Assembly: GCF_001510665.1 (NCBI RefSeq) | Contig: NZ_LMTI01000001.1 | Location: forward strand, 290,024-354,023 | DNA length: 64,000 nt | Direction of reading: 5' to 3' | Source: Bacillus sp. FJAT-27445 | GTDB taxonomy: Bacteria; Bacillota; Bacilli; Bacillales; Cytobacillaceae | In this document: positions 42,563 through 50,171 of the stretch, piece after piece | Layout of the letters: each line of letters opens with the position of its first letter | Numbering within the stretch: the stretch's first letter is position 1 | Position numbers and translations under genes: made by a program | Notes under the pieces: generated by a model | Seen by the model: only the letters and a program-made list of their open reading frames with translations | What the model was told of the DNA's origin: nothing | The model's database searches: none

Positions 42563-44104
42563 ATGGGAAAAGTAGCTTTTTGGAAAAAGGGAGACATTGC
42601 TGCATCCTTCGGTTTGTTCGTTAACGTTTTAACAGACTTTTTGGTAATGATCTCATTATTAATTGGCGTAGTTGGTATGCCAGCTGAGTTTGTTTTTAAA
42701 CGGATTGTTCCTGGTTTTGGATTTGCTGTACTTCTATCAGGTATTATTTTTGCTTATTTTGCCTATAAATTAGCCAAAAAGACAGGAAGAACAGATGTTA
42801 CCGCATTACCATCAGGTTCAAGTTCGCCTGGAATATTTCTTATCGTATTTGTTATTATGCTTCCTTTATATCATCAAACACAAGATGCTGTTTTCACAAC
42901 AACTGTCGCTGTAATTTGGGGCTTTGTTGAGGCTTCCATTTTGTTCTTAGGTGCATTCCTTGGCGAAACGATTAGAAAGATCGTCCCAAGAACTGTATTG
43001 CTGGCAGCCCTTGCTGGACTGGCATTTGTATTCCTTGGTATGAACCCAATGCTGCAGTCTTTTGAAATGCCTATCGTTGCATTTGTTGCACTTATCATCA
43101 TCTTCATGAACTGGTTAAGTAAAAATCCAATATTTAAGAGAGTACCAACCGGTTTATTACTGATCGTAGTTGGAACTGCAATTGCTTGGATAGCTGGATA
43201 TCAAAATCCTGCTGATGTTACCGAAGCTCTGAAATCATTCGGCTTTAATCCTCCTATGCTGCATTTGAATGGACTTGCCGAGCATTTTACCGCTGCTTTG
43301 CCATATCTATTAACTGCTGTGCCTCTAGGACTGGCAAACTACATTTTTAACCTCGAAAATGTTGAAGCTGCTGCTGTCTGTGGAGATGAATATAAAACTC
43401 GTGATGTAATGCTAGCAAACGGTTTTTCTACTGCGGTGGGCGGCCTTTGTGGAAACCCATTCCCAGTAACAGTTTATGTTGGACATGCTGGCTGGAAAGA
43501 AGTTGGCGCAGGTTTAGGCTATTCAATTGCTAGCTCTGTTGCAATATTCCTATTATCGATTTTCAGTCTAATGGGTCTGTTGCTAGCTGTTGTCCCAATT
43601 GCCGCTATTGTTCCGATGCTCGTATTTATTGCAATCGTAACAGGGCATCAAGTTGTCAAAGAAAGTCCGAAATTTGAAGCTCCGGCAATCTTTGTATGTT
43701 TCTTCCCATGGGTTGCGAACTGGGCCCTTGTTGCTGTAAATAATGCACTTTCAGCAGCTGGTATGTCAGTAGGCGAAGCCGCTGGCCAAGTTTCTTCATC
43801 CGCGCTCCACAATGCAGGCCTTTTCTACGACGGCTTGGTTGCTCTAGGTAATGGCGCACCTATCTCTAGCGTTCTCTGGGGCTGTATCGCGGTATTCACG
43901 ATCCGCAACACGCCTATTGGAGGCATCATAGCTGCAGTACTAGCAGCAGCCTTAACTTTTATTGGTGCAATTCACACATCCACTATTGGACTTGCGCAAG
44001 CAACGGCAATGCCTTTCGTTTGGGGATATCTCCTCATCGCGGCATTCCTAGCGTATAAACTTTATGTAAATAAGAAAGATAATATTGGTCCTGTTACAGA
44101 GTAA
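42563..44104 (+). CDS. Purine/pyrimidine-type permease (NCS2/AzgA-like)
   Basis: Polytopic membrane transporter of 513 aa with about 13 hydrophobic segments: GDIAASFGLFVNVLTDFLVM, RTDVTALPSGSSSPGIFLIV (re-entrant, substrate-site region), LENVEAAAVCGDEYKTRDVM and GLCGNPFPVTVYVGHAGWK. The layout matches the xanthine/uracil/adenine permease superfamily. It follows fdrA and the DUF1116 gene and precedes a deaminase, so it most likely imports the nucleobase or related heterocycle broken down here. AAGGGG lies before ATG 42563. The exact substrate cannot be deduced. Confidence 0.85.
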   Translation: MGKVAFWKKGDIAASFGLFVNVLTDFLVMISLLIGVVGMPAEFVFKRIVPGFGFAVLLSGIIFAYFAYKLAKKTGRTDVTALPSGSSSPGIFLIVFVIMLPLYHQTQDAVFTTTVAVIWGFVEASILFLGAFLGETIRKIVPRTVLLAALAGLAFVFLGMNPMLQSFEMPIVAFVALIIIFMNWLSKNPIFKRVPTGLLLIVVGTAIAWIAGYQNPADVTEALKSFGFNPPMLHLNGLAEHFTAALPYLLTAVPLGLANYIFNLENVEAAAVCGDEYKTRDVMLANGFSTAVGGLCGNPFPVTVYVGHAGWKEVGAGLGYSIASSVAIFLLSIFSLMGLLLAVVPIAAIVPMLVFIAIVTGHQVVKESPKFEAPAIFVCFFPWVANWALVAVNNALSAAGMSVGEAAGQVSSSALHNAGLFYDGLVALGNGAPISSVLWGCIAVFTIRNTPIGGIIAAVLAAALTFIGAIHTSTIGLAQATAMPFVWGYLLIAAFLAYKLYVNKKDNIGPVTE

Positions 44105-44111
44105 AAATGAA

Positions 44112-44155
44112 TCCCACCCAGGAAAAGGGCGTTTTGCTCCTATTCCTGGGGTTGA
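44112..44155 (+). promoter_or_regulatory. Intercistronic hairpin after the permease gene
   Basis: CCCAGGAA pairs with TTCCTGGGG across about 19 nt. There is no T-run, so full termination is unlikely; it may attenuate expression or stabilise the RNA. Confidence 0.45.
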
Positions 44156-44199
44156 TTTAAGACGCGGGGTCATTTAACAAAACCAGGAGGAATTTTGAT

Positions 44200-44649
44200 A
44201 TGGATTATATGAAATTGGCTGCAGACGCAACGTTGGTAGGAATGGTCAACAAAGTCGGGGGGCCATTCGGCGCAACAATCGTACGCGGTGATGAAATTGT
44301 CGTTGTTGTAAGCAACACAATGATGAGGGACACTGACGTATCTGCCCATGCTGAAATGGTTGCTATTCGCGAGGCTACTAAAAAACTAGGCACGATGGAC
44401 TTATCTGACTGTGTCATCTACGCGACATGTGAACCTTGTCCAATGTGTGTATCCGCCATAATTTGGTCAGGCATTAAAGATGTATATTACTGTAATACGA
44501 GTGAAGATGCTGATAAACATGGCTTCTCTGACATGCACCTCCGCAAGTATTTAACTGGTGAAGATAAAAGTGTACTCAACATGGTCAAGGTAGAGCAAAG
44601 AGAAGATTGTGATGAATTGTTTGAGTTCTTCCATAAATTAAATAAATAA
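44200..44649 (+). CDS. Nucleobase deaminase (guanine/cytosine-deaminase family)
   Basis: Zinc-dependent deaminase of 149 aa with the cytidine/deoxycytidylate deaminase fold. The metal site is SAHAEMVAI (His50, catalytic Glu52) and ATCEPCPMCVSAI (two Cys). The N-terminus (GGPFGATIVRGDEIV) and tail (DCDELFEFF) resemble GuaD and related nucleobase deaminases. In this cluster it would deaminate the imported base before ring opening. AGGAGG is well placed. A terminator follows, so downstream genes may be transcribed separately. Confidence 0.88.
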   Translation: MDYMKLAADATLVGMVNKVGGPFGATIVRGDEIVVVVSNTMMRDTDVSAHAEMVAIREATKKLGTMDLSDCVIYATCEPCPMCVSAIIWSGIKDVYYCNTSEDADKHGFSDMHLRKYLTGEDKSVLNMVKVEQREDCDELFEFFHKLNK

Positions 44650-44671
44650 CGTTCAATGTTTATTCATCAAT

Positions 44672-44710
44672 CTCCGGTATTGTACCAACAGTACCGGACG
44701 TATTTTTTTA
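44672..44710 (+). terminator. Terminator after the deaminase gene
   Basis: CCGGTA (44674-44679) pairs with TACCGG (44692-44697), followed by ACGTATTTTTTTA. Confidence 0.75.
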
Positions 44711-44727
44711 TAGGCTGGCTTTGATAG

Positions 44728-44856
44728 CGTTGATTGAAGCGGAGGGCGCCGACTCCAGCGGGATGCAGCGGCAAGTTGGAGACCCCACAGGCGCATGCGC
44801 CGAGGAGGCTCCAATGACGCCCCGCGGAAAGCGTGTGCCCGCAGTGGAAATCAACA
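44728..44856 (+). repeat. GC-rich intergenic repeat, copy B (full length)
   Basis: About 130 bp from TTGATTGAAGCGGAGGGCGC to GCAGTGGAAATCAACAG, close to copy A (12660-12792) over its whole length. The frame of the next gene runs open through it, giving a false N-terminal extension. Confidence 0.85.
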
Positions 44857-44930
44857 GACAAATTAAAAGGATATTAGGAACGCAACCTGGTGATTTCAAG
44901 TTCATAAAAGAGGAGTTAAGGATAGTGACC

Positions 44931-46085
44931 ATGAAAAACCTAAATCTTATTGAGGCTAGTGAACAAGGAAATTTAGATGCGGTCCGCCAACTTTTAGCAG
45001 AAGGGGCGGATGTAGGCTTTAAAGATGCTGATGGCAGAACGGCACTAATGGCAGCGACTCAAAAAAATCAAATTGAGATCGTTAAGGTGCTTTTAGAAGC
45101 TGGAAGTGATGTAAACACAAGAGATATCACTCTTTTGACACCATTTATTTGTTCGGGCGCTAACGGTTTTCACGAAATATTAAGCCTAATGTTGAACTAT
45201 GGAGCTGATTTAAAGAGTGTCAATCGATTCGGCGGAACAGCTTTATTGCCTTCGAGTGAAAAAGGCTACTTAAAAACAGTCCAAAGATGTTTGGATGCTG
45301 GAATTCCAGTGAACCATGCTAACGATTTAGGATGGTCTGCGTTACTGGAAGCGGTGATTTTAGGAAATGGCGGGCGCTTGTATTCCGACCTAATTGAATT
45401 GCTGGTTGAAGCAGGAGCGGATGTAAACTTGCCAGACCGGGACGGGAAGTCTTCGCTTCAGCATGCAATTGAATTAAAGCAAGAGAAGGTCGTACGAATT
45501 TTAAAAAAGGAATATGTTGAAAGCAATGAAACGATCAAGCAAGCAAAATCGTTAGCTCGAGCTGATCAATATGAGAAAGCAATCAAGTTAATCGATATAG
45601 CGCTTGAAAGCGATCCGGAAAACCTTGATTTAATCTACTATAAAGGCCATTTCCTCCAGGAATTAAAGAGATACGAAGAAGCACTGGAACAGTATCAAAA
45701 GGCATTGGCCATCAATCCGAATGACCTCGATTTCTATTTCTACACAGCTAATTGCTTGCGGCTGATGAATATGCCAGGGGAAGCATTGGCGGAATACGAT
45801 AAAGCGGTTTCCTTAGATTCGAATGAAACGTTCTATTTATACCATAAATCGAACTATTTAAGAGAGCTTGGCAGACATGAGGATGCGGTGCAGGCAATGA
45901 ACCGGTTATTGGCAATGCAGCCAAATCGCTATGATTTCTCATTCCATAAAGCCAATAGCTTAAGATCTTTAGGAAGACATGAAGAAGCGATTGAGGCCAT
46001 TGAGAACGCAATAAAAAATGACCCAGCCAATCCTCTATACCATACTCATAAGCAAAAATCGCTGGAATTACTGGGAAAAGAATAG
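44931..46085 (+). CDS. Ankyrin-repeat and TPR-repeat protein
   Basis: A 384-aa soluble scaffold protein. The N-terminal half (about 1-185) contains four to five ankyrin repeats (LIEASEQGNLDAVRQLLAEG, DGRTALMAATQKNQIEIVKV, DGKSSLQHAIELKQEKVVRI). The C-terminal half (about 195-384) contains TPR units spaced 34 aa apart (DLIYYKGHFLQELKRYEEAL, NDLDFYFYTANCLRLMNMPG, YDFSFHKANSLRSLGRHEEA). No enzyme motif or signal peptide. ATG 44931 follows AAGGAT; the open frame upstream is repeat DNA. It lies 25 bp before carbamate kinase, probably co-transcribed. Its role in a catabolic cluster is unknown. Confidence 0.85.
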   Translation: MKNLNLIEASEQGNLDAVRQLLAEGADVGFKDADGRTALMAATQKNQIEIVKVLLEAGSDVNTRDITLLTPFICSGANGFHEILSLMLNYGADLKSVNRFGGTALLPSSEKGYLKTVQRCLDAGIPVNHANDLGWSALLEAVILGNGGRLYSDLIELLVEAGADVNLPDRDGKSSLQHAIELKQEKVVRILKKEYVESNETIKQAKSLARADQYEKAIKLIDIALESDPENLDLIYYKGHFLQELKRYEEALEQYQKALAINPNDLDFYFYTANCLRLMNMPGEALAEYDKAVSLDSNETFYLYHKSNYLRELGRHEDAVQAMNRLLAMQPNRYDFSFHKANSLRSLGRHEEAIEAIENAIKNDPANPLYHTHKQKSLELLGKE

Positions 46086-46110
46086 GTTCAAACAAGCGGG
46101 AGGATAAACA

Positions 46111-47061
46111 GTGGAAAAAGTAATGATCGTTGCCATTGGAGGCAATTCATTGGTTCGTGATAATGGACGTGATTCTGTACAAGACCAATATGAAGCGGTA
46201 GTAGAAACAGCTGTTAATATCGCGGACATGGTGGAACAAGGCTATAATGTGGTCGTTACTCACGGCAACGGCCCACAAGTAGGATTTGCGCTTAGAAGAG
46301 CCGAAATTGCGAATGAAGTAGCGGGCATGCCGGAAGTTCCGCTTGTCAATTGTGGTGCTGATACGCAAGGGGGAATTGGTTACCAAATTCAACAAGCCTT
46401 AACGAATGAGTTTGCTCAAAGGGGCATCAACAAAAAAGTAGCTACTGTGATTACTCAGGTAGAAGTAAGTAAAGATGACCCGAATTTTAAAAGTCCAACA
46501 AAACCAGTCGGATCATTTTTCACCTTAGAACAAGCCGAAGAAATGAAGAAACTACATCCAAACTGGATTTTCATCGAGGATTCCGGCCGTGGATACAGGC
46601 GGGTTGTTCCATCTCCAAAGCCAATTGATATTGTTGAAAAAGAAGCGATTAAAACATTGATCAATGCTGGGTTTGTCGTTATTGCTGTTGGCGGTGGCGG
46701 AATTCCAGTTATTAAAACGGATGCTAACACATATCAGGGTATTGATGCTGTCATTGATAAAGACTTTGCTACCAGCCTTTTGGCAGAGCAAATTCATGCG
46801 GATGCATTAATCATTACAACTGGCGTATCAAGAGTTTGCATCAACTTCGGTAAACCGAATCAAAAAGCACTAGAAAAAATAACAGTAGAAGAAACAAAAC
46901 AATATGTTGCAGAAGGCCACTTCCCGCCAGGAAGCATGCTTCCAAAAATTGAAGCAAGCTTAAGCTTTTTAGAGAACAATGGCACAAGGGTTATTATCAC
47001 AAATCCTGAAAGCTTAAAAGCTGCCATTAAAGAAGAAGCTGGTACGCATATTATTGGATGA
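46111..47061 (+). CDS. arcC: Carbamate kinase
   Basis: A 316-aa amino-acid-kinase-fold enzyme converting carbamoyl phosphate and ADP to ATP, CO2 and NH3. Diagnostic blocks are IVAIGGNSLVR, VVTHGNGPQVGF, PLVNCGADTQGGIGYQIQQA, KPVGSFF, WIFIEDSGRGYRRVVPSPKP, VIAVGGGGIPVI, DKDFATSLLAEQI and FPPGSMLPKIEA. Length matches the family. GTG start with GGGAGG. E. coli pairs a carbamate kinase (YbcF/AllK) with FdrA-YlbE-YlbF in the same way, supporting energy conservation from a carbamoyl donor. Confidence 0.95.
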   Translation: MEKVMIVAIGGNSLVRDNGRDSVQDQYEAVVETAVNIADMVEQGYNVVVTHGNGPQVGFALRRAEIANEVAGMPEVPLVNCGADTQGGIGYQIQQALTNEFAQRGINKKVATVITQVEVSKDDPNFKSPTKPVGSFFTLEQAEEMKKLHPNWIFIEDSGRGYRRVVPSPKPIDIVEKEAIKTLINAGFVVIAVGGGGIPVIKTDANTYQGIDAVIDKDFATSLLAEQIHADALIITTGVSRVCINFGKPNQKALEKITVEETKQYVAEGHFPPGSMLPKIEASLSFLENNGTRVIITNPESLKAAIKEEAGTHIIG

Positions 47062-47079
47062 TAAGAATTTTCATCCTTA

Positions 47080-47155
47080 TTGTACAAATTGCCTAAAGGA
47101 AACCCTTTATTTTCGGTTAGTCTGAACAACCACTCGATTTAGGCAAATTATACAA
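47080..47155. promoter_or_regulatory. Long interrupted inverted repeat after arcC
   Basis: TTGTACAAATTGCCTAAA (47080-47097) and TTTAGGCAAATTATACAA (47138-47155) match in 16 of 18 positions with a 40-nt spacer. It lies before the terminator; it may be an RNA stem or paired operator half-sites. Confidence 0.5.
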
Positions 47156-47194
47156 TGATAATAGATTTACTCTAAATGAATATAAATTTTTCTG

Positions 47195-47229
47195 TCCGGC
47201 TCTATTTGATTAGAGCCGGATTTATTTTA
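47195..47229 (+). terminator. Terminator of the arcC transcript
   Basis: TCCGGCTCTA-TTTGAT-TAGAGCCGGA followed by TTTATTTTATT. Confidence 0.88.
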
Positions 47230-47314
47230 TTACTATAAGGGTTGTTTTTTTTGTAGATTGGCAAGTCCCTGAAAGAGATTTTTTTAAAAAAATATAAAAA
47301 AGTATACATATTGC

Positions 47315-47332
47315 TTTTTTTATATAAAAAAA
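47315..47332. promoter_or_regulatory. Palindromic AT operator candidate upstream of the DauR-like gene
   Basis: Perfect 18-bp palindrome TTTTTTTAT/ATAAAAAAA. A shorter version (TTTTATATAAAA) recurs at 48427-48438 in front of the PLP-enzyme gene, suggesting a shared binding site, although AT-rich palindromes also arise by chance. Confidence 0.35.
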
Positions 47333-47373
47333 TATATATTAAAAGTGACTATTAAAAAATGAGGTAATTAGGA

Positions 47374-48024
47374 ATGGAAGAAAGTAAGCAAGTACTAGAA
47401 AGTTTTATTCCCTTAGCAAAATCTACGGCAAAAATGTTTGGAACGAACTGTGAAGTCGTTATTCATGATTTGACCAACCCTCGAAGCTCGGTAATGTTTA
47501 CAGTAAATAACCATGTTACAGGAAGAGAAATCGGTCAATCATTTGATCACCTAGTAAAGACGGTATTGCGTTCGGAAGACTTTAAAGAAGATTATCTTGC
47601 AGGTTATACATTTGTAACAGAAGATAGGCGTACTATTCGTTCTTCAACTACATTAATTCGTGATTCCAAGCAAAAAGTGGTTGGTGCTTTCTGCATTAAT
47701 TTTGATGTTGAAGCACTGAAGCAAATGCAGCAATTTATGAATACCTTTCTTTCAGCACCAGTTGAAGTTCAAGCAGTCGAAGAAAAATCAGATGATGATA
47801 TTGAAAATGTTGAAGGAATAGTGGATCAATTGATTCAACAAATCATTCAAAACAGTGTACAGCCAAACATGAAACGCCATGAAAAGATTGAATTAATACG
47901 ATTTATGGACGAAAAAGGCATTTTTTTAATGAAAGGATCTGTTGAGAAAGTCGCTTCTTTATTAGGCATTTCCAAAGTAACAGTTTACAGCTATTTGGAT
48001 GAAATCAAAAATAAATCAAGTTAA
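47374..48024 (+). CDS. DauR/YheO-type PAS-HTH transcriptional regulator
   Basis: A 216-aa regulator. The N-terminal YheO-type PAS domain (about 10-125) has MFGTNCEVVIHDLTNPRSSV, NNHVTGREIG, TTLIRDSKQKVVGAFCINFD. The C-terminal helix-turn-helix (about 170-216) has IRFMDEKGIFLMKGSVEKVA and LLGISKVTVYSYLDEI. DauR homologues control D-amino-acid catabolic genes; here it is immediately upstream of ridA and a PLP enzyme, its likely targets. GAGGTAATTAGGA precedes the ATG. Confidence 0.88.
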   Translation: MEESKQVLESFIPLAKSTAKMFGTNCEVVIHDLTNPRSSVMFTVNNHVTGREIGQSFDHLVKTVLRSEDFKEDYLAGYTFVTEDRRTIRSSTTLIRDSKQKVVGAFCINFDVEALKQMQQFMNTFLSAPVEVQAVEEKSDDDIENVEGIVDQLIQQIIQNSVQPNMKRHEKIELIRFMDEKGIFLMKGSVEKVASLLGISKVTVYSYLDEIKNKSS

Positions 48025-48034
48025 GGAGATTGAA

Positions 48035-48409
48035 ATGAAAAGCATCTTTGAAGCAGGAAATTTAAAATCAAATGGACACTATGCGTTAGCAACAGTCCAT
48101 CAGGACACTGTCTATGTATCAGGGCAATTTGCGTTTAATCCAGAAACCGGTGAAAAGAAATTTGGCACCATCGAAGATGAAACATTACAAGCACTTAAAA
48201 ATGTGGAAATGATTATAGGAGAGGCTGGAAGTAGAAAAGAGCAGATTTTGCGTATGACGTTATATATTCCAGATGTGAAATTATGGGAAAAAGTAGATGC
48301 TGTTTACCAGGGATTTTTCGGTGAACATAAACCAGCTCGTACCGTTGTACCAACTAATGAATTGCATTTTGGATTCAAAATTGAAATTGATGCCATTGCG
48401 TATATTTAG
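48035..48409 (+). CDS. RidA family enamine/imine deaminase
   Basis: A 124-aa YjgF/YER057c/UK114 protein with GHYALATVHQDTVYVSGQFA, QALKNVEMIIGEAG, a conserved Arg in HKPARTVVPTNEL and a C-terminal FKIEIDAIAYI. RidA hydrolyses reactive enamines made by PLP-dependent dehydratases. AAGGAG and ATG 48035 give the canonical start; the frame runs 12 codons further up into the regulator gene. It sits between a DauR-like regulator and a PLP enzyme, a sensible functional link. Confidence 0.92.
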   Translation: MKSIFEAGNLKSNGHYALATVHQDTVYVSGQFAFNPETGEKKFGTIEDETLQALKNVEMIIGEAGSRKEQILRMTLYIPDVKLWEKVDAVYQGFFGEHKPARTVVPTNELHFGFKIEIDAIAYI

Positions 48410-48426
48410 TTATATTTTTTTGCTTG

Positions 48427-48438
48427 TTTTATATAAAA
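48427..48438. promoter_or_regulatory. TTTTATATAAAA palindrome before the PLP gene
   Basis: Twelve-base palindrome in the 73-bp gap between ridA and the PLP enzyme. It resembles the core of the 47315-47332 palindrome. Confidence 0.3.
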
Positions 48439-48482
48439 AAGTCTTATTTCTATAATAAATTATTTGAAAGGATTGATAAACG

Positions 48483-49586
48483 ATGGAACAATTTATTTGC
48501 AACAGTTGCGGTAAAAAGCATGATATTACCCCAACTATATGGAAATGTGAGTGTGGCGGAGTATTAAATATCGTAAAAGAAATCCCAAAAATCGATGCTG
48601 CATCATGGAATAACTATCCAAACTCATTATGGCGTTATTTTGAAACGATGCCATTCGCAAAAGATTCTAAGACATGGGAATCCGTGACAATGGGTGAAGG
48701 CCAATCACCTTTAATCGTTCTTGATCCTTTAGAGCCAAATACATATGTAAAAGTTGATTATATGATGCCTACACTATCCTTTAAAGATCGAGGAGCCGCT
48801 GTTTTGATGGCGAAGGCGAAAGAATTAGGGGTTTCAAAGGTGATTGCTGATAGTAGTGGCAATGCAGGGACGGCGATTGCGGCCTATGCAGCACGTTGTA
48901 ATATTGCATGTGATATTTATCTAAGTGATGAAACTTCACCGAAAAAGATCGCTCAAATAAAAGCACATGGAGCAACGATTAAAGAAATTCATGGTACGCG
49001 AGAGGACATTGCAGCTGCGGCACAAAAGGCAGTAGACGAAGAAAAGGTTTTTTACGCAAGTCATGTGTTTAATCCATACTTTTATGAAGGAACGAAAACG
49101 TACGCTTATGAAATTTACGAGCAATTAAAAGGAGCGCCAGATGCCTTAATCATCCCAGTTGGTAATGGTACACTCGTACTTGGGGCGTACTATGGTTTCA
49201 AAGAGTTATTTGAAAACAGATTAATAGAAAAAATGCCTAAGATTGTTGCAATCCAAGCCGCCAACTGCGCACCTCTTATGAGTGCATATGAAAATGGGCT
49301 GGAAATAGCAGAACCTGTAACCAATAAAGGTACTTTAGCAGAAGGTATTGCCATTGCAGCCCCAGCACGCTCAGGACAAATTTTAGAGGCTGTACGTGAA
49401 ACAAATGGTTTATTTATTGACATTAAAGAGGATGAAATTCTGAGTGCACGGGCAATGCTAGCCGATAAAGGTTTCTATGTTGAAGTCACAACAGCTGCAA
49501 ACTATGCAGGTTATTTAAAATATAAGAAGGCACCAGATGAAAAAATTATCATACCTCTTTGTGGTGCTGGAATTAAATCAAAATAA
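48483..49586 (+). CDS. Threonine-synthase-like PLP-dependent lyase
   Basis: A fold-type II PLP enzyme of 367 aa. An N-terminal zinc-ribbon (FICNSCGKKH and WKCECGG, about residues 4-27) is typical of threonine synthase-like proteins. The PLP lysine lies in LSFKDRGAAVLM, the phosphate loop is DSSGNAGTAIAAYAA, with IIPVGNGTLVLGAYYGF and the C-terminal IIPLCGAGIKSK. Its place beside DauR-like and RidA genes, not a hom-thrB operon, argues for a catabolic eliminase or dehydratase role (D- or L-amino acid, diaminopropionate-like); the substrate is undetermined. Confidence 0.85.
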   Translation: MEQFICNSCGKKHDITPTIWKCECGGVLNIVKEIPKIDAASWNNYPNSLWRYFETMPFAKDSKTWESVTMGEGQSPLIVLDPLEPNTYVKVDYMMPTLSFKDRGAAVLMAKAKELGVSKVIADSSGNAGTAIAAYAARCNIACDIYLSDETSPKKIAQIKAHGATIKEIHGTREDIAAAAQKAVDEEKVFYASHVFNPYFYEGTKTYAYEIYEQLKGAPDALIIPVGNGTLVLGAYYGFKELFENRLIEKMPKIVAIQAANCAPLMSAYENGLEIAEPVTNKGTLAEGIAIAAPARSGQILEAVRETNGLFIDIKEDEILSARAMLADKGFYVEVTTAANYAGYLKYKKAPDEKIIIPLCGAGIKSK

Positions 49587-49724
49587 CTGTGGAAAGAACA
49601 GTCTCATCCTGCTCAGTTAAGATATGTAATCGGTTCAATGCTAGTTGGAAAAGCGGCTTATAAAAGACGTAGGATCAACATGTAACGGGTTCGGTTTTCG
49701 AGTACAAAAATTTAATTCGCACAT

Positions 49725-49770
49725 AAAAACGCAGTCCAATTCAGTTGCGAATTGGACTGCGTTTTTGTTT
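49725..49770. terminator. Strong bidirectional terminator
   Basis: AAAAACGCAGTCCAATTC pairs with GAATTGGACTGCGTTTTT across AGTTGC. It ends the PLP-enzyme transcript about 140 bp after its stop. Confidence 0.92.
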
Positions 49771-50171
49771 ATATATCAAGGTTTTCTATGTATTTAATGG
49801 TGTATTTGCACTGAAATTCGCACCCCTTTTAACAAGCTTGACAAAAGTTATTATCAACGTGCGAATTCTTATGCTAATTACTAAACGAATTGGTATGTGA
49901 AAATGATAAAAAGGTTTTTGGATATTTATGTTAAAATGATAATGGAGCTTATTCAACATAAGGGAGGTTAGTTTGAGAAAGTTTTAATAGAAACATGGAA
50001 GTAAGAATGTGGGTTTATTTGGCTGTACCAACGTTTATTATAGGAATCATCATTATAGATTATGGTGAATGAAATGTAATTATTAGACAGCTCAATTTGA
50101 TATTTTATTACTAATTGGAATAATTTAGTGGGATAATATTAATTATTAAGGATTTAAGGGGAATCTGTAAA
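49771..50171. other. AT-rich intergenic region
   Basis: There is no convincing gene. A 25-codon hydrophobic frame at 49995-50072 (MEVRMWVYLAVPTFIIGIII) has no well-placed ribosome site and is left unannotated. The promoter for the CPBP gene should lie at 50080-50160. Confidence 0.35.

Noticed and set aside
44200-44649. Deaminase as tRNA adenosine deaminase TadA
   Set aside because: The N-terminal GGPFGATIV and the C-terminal tail fit nucleobase deaminases better, and the neighbours are catabolic, not translation genes.
44721-44930. N-terminal extension of the ankyrin-TPR protein
   Set aside because: The open frame runs through GC-rich repeat copy B and is therefore not protein sequence; the ribosome site and ankyrin pattern support ATG 44931.
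49995-50072. 25-codon hydrophobic ORF as a toxin peptide of a type I system
   Set aside because: The nearest AGGAGG-like site is 30 bases upstream and no antisense RNA promoter is visible; evidence is insufficient.
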